Source: Thermoproteota archaeon (GTDB taxonomy: Archaea > Korarchaeota > Korarchaeia > Korarchaeales > Korarchaeaceae). Taken from it: DNA of 7,176 nucleotides. Made by a program: the position numbers and the translations under genes. The notes beneath the pieces are model-generated. The model did no database searches. It had not been told where the DNA came from and saw nothing but the letters and a program-made list of their open reading frames with translations. Below, in pieces: positions 6,696 through 7,176 of this stretch; the first letter of the stretch is position 1, and the number at the start of each line of letters is the position of its first letter. The stretch is taken from NCBI GenBank assembly GCA_003661265.1, contig QMVU01000056.1:1-7176 (forward strand), written 5' to 3'.

Positions 6696-7019
6696 GTTTC
6701 ACATGCTCCAACGCTACCACGTCGCTTATCTCCTTCCCCAAAGACCTTTTTTGATCAGAGAATTCAATTGGTCTTTTCGTTCCTTCCTTATAAACAAGCC
6801 CCATGGAACTCAGGGTTACACCTAGCTTTCTACGAAGATGTTTAACTGGCCTAGGAATCAGAGGAAGCCTGATTTTAGGAGGAATAGTTGTTTCAGCTTT
6901 TTCCAGCAATCAGTTTGAACGGACATCGTAGATGTAACCCTTCCACCTCACTAGCCTTTATCTAAGATAATCATATCATTTACGTGCACCTTCAACCTTT
7001 CCGGTTTAAGATTTAGCTC
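6688..7019 (-). pseudogene. Apparent remnant of an unrecognised gene, broken by a frameshift and an in-frame TGA
   Basis: The longest intact piece (6688-6909, 73 residues) lacks an ATG near its start; its first possible start is TTG at 6909. It reads as protein-like: IPPKIRLPLIPRPVKHLRRK, then GLVYKEGTKRPIEFSD. Directly upstream in the same frame, across a TGA at 6910-6912, is VRWKGYIYDVRSN (6913-6951). Restoring one base (GGA for TGA) would join them smoothly. Before that, in another frame (6954-7019), is ELNLKPERLKVHVNDMIILD, ending at TAG 6951-6953. The simplest reading is one gene with one frameshift and one nonsense change, lying downstream of the CPBP gene on the same strand. I do not recognise the family; the alternation of short beta-like segments with basic loops could be a PH-like fold, which is a guess. 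Alternatively the 73-residue piece is a real small gene with a TTG start, though no TATA box or Shine-Dalgarno site supports it. A sequencing error would also explain the pattern. Confidence 0.4.
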
Positions 7020-7089
7020 TGAGTGCAGATCCAAGGGCAATATTCATGGGTCATCCATTGGAGGCCATTATCAACAATGTTGGAAGCAG

Positions 7090-7176
7090 TCATGCCAGTA
7101 CTGGGATTATCACATAGGCGAAGGCGTTATTGAAGGCATGCATTAGAACTGCAGGGTAAAGGCTACCAGTCCTAAG
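7090..7176 (-). CDS. CPBP-family (CAAX protease-like) intramembrane metalloprotease, C-terminal end only
   Basis: Only the last 28 codons are in the window; the gene enters from the right edge and stops at TGA 7090-7092. LRTGSLYPAVLMHAFNN is the hallmark 'R-T-G-S-L-x-P-A-x-x-x-H-x-x-x-N' motif of CPBP/Abi/Rce1-like membrane proteases. His13 and Asn17 of the fragment are the H-x-x-x-N pair that contributes to the metal-binding active site. It is followed by a hydrophobic tail AYVIIPVLA, the last part of a membrane helix. Archaeal members process or cleave membrane proteins of mostly unknown identity. The first two motifs (E-E-x-x-x-R and F-x-x-x-H) would lie outside the window. Whether the TGA is the natural end is uncertain, because hydrophobic codons (LLPTLLIM) continue in frame after it and the next 180 bases look eroded. 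Confidence 0.7.
   Translation of the reverse strand, partial: LRTGSLYPAVLMHAFNNAFAYVIIPVLA

Noticed and set aside
6913..6951. Beta-carbonic anhydrase tail, because of G-Y-I-Y-D-V
   Set aside because: Only six residues agree with the family's C-terminal strand, and the rest of the reading on both sides shows no carbonic anhydrase zinc ligands.
7022..7117. Plus-strand reading SADPRAIFMGHPLEAIINNV, which looks protein-like
   Set aside because: It overlaps the convincing CPBP C-terminus on the minus strand, has stops on both sides (TAA upstream, TAG at 7115-7117), and no promoter or ribosome binding site. Probably coincidence, though I cannot exclude a relic.

Overview
The window looks like part of an archaeal chromosome, probably from a thermophile. 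Three genes have an AT-rich, TATA-like element about 25-30 bases before the start codon and little or no leader. Another start has an AGGTGA ribosome binding site matching the archaeal 16S tail. Arginine is mostly AGG/AGA and isoleucine often ATA. A free-standing MoaD-like protein and an SPL-type radical SAM protein fit that picture. The lineage (Thermoproteota- or Korarchaeota-like is a guess) cannot be settled from this sequence.

Left half, plus strand (1-4714): a two-gene secreted or surface operon. The first gene is cut by the left edge. It encodes a very large protein of CARDB-type beta-sandwich repeats, further Ig-like domains, and a C-terminal domain with the Cys/His/Asp signature of a papain/C39-like cysteine peptidase. 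Sixteen bases downstream is a membrane-anchored, cysteine-rich PQQ-type beta-propeller. A G/C hairpin followed by six T's closes the unit.

Middle (4715-6018): a 167-base gap holds three copies of the 7-mer AGGAGAG, two of them forming a perfect 9-bp inverted repeat, and a TATA box. It leads into a 378-residue radical SAM protein of the spore-photoproduct-lyase family whose C-terminus looks like a Pol-beta-type helix-hairpin-helix DNA-binding domain.

Right half, minus strand (6023-7176): a small four-helix membrane protein converges on the radical SAM gene with only 4 bases between stop codons. Next come a MoaD/ThiS-family beta-grasp protein and an apparently broken gene (pieces in two frames plus an in-frame TGA). 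At the right edge are the last 28 codons of a CPBP (CAAX-type) intramembrane metalloprotease.

The least ordinary items are the CARDB-plus-peptidase architecture with its propeller partner, and the radical SAM-HhH fusion behind an operator-like repeat cluster. I see no CRISPR array, tRNA, rRNA or insertion sequence.
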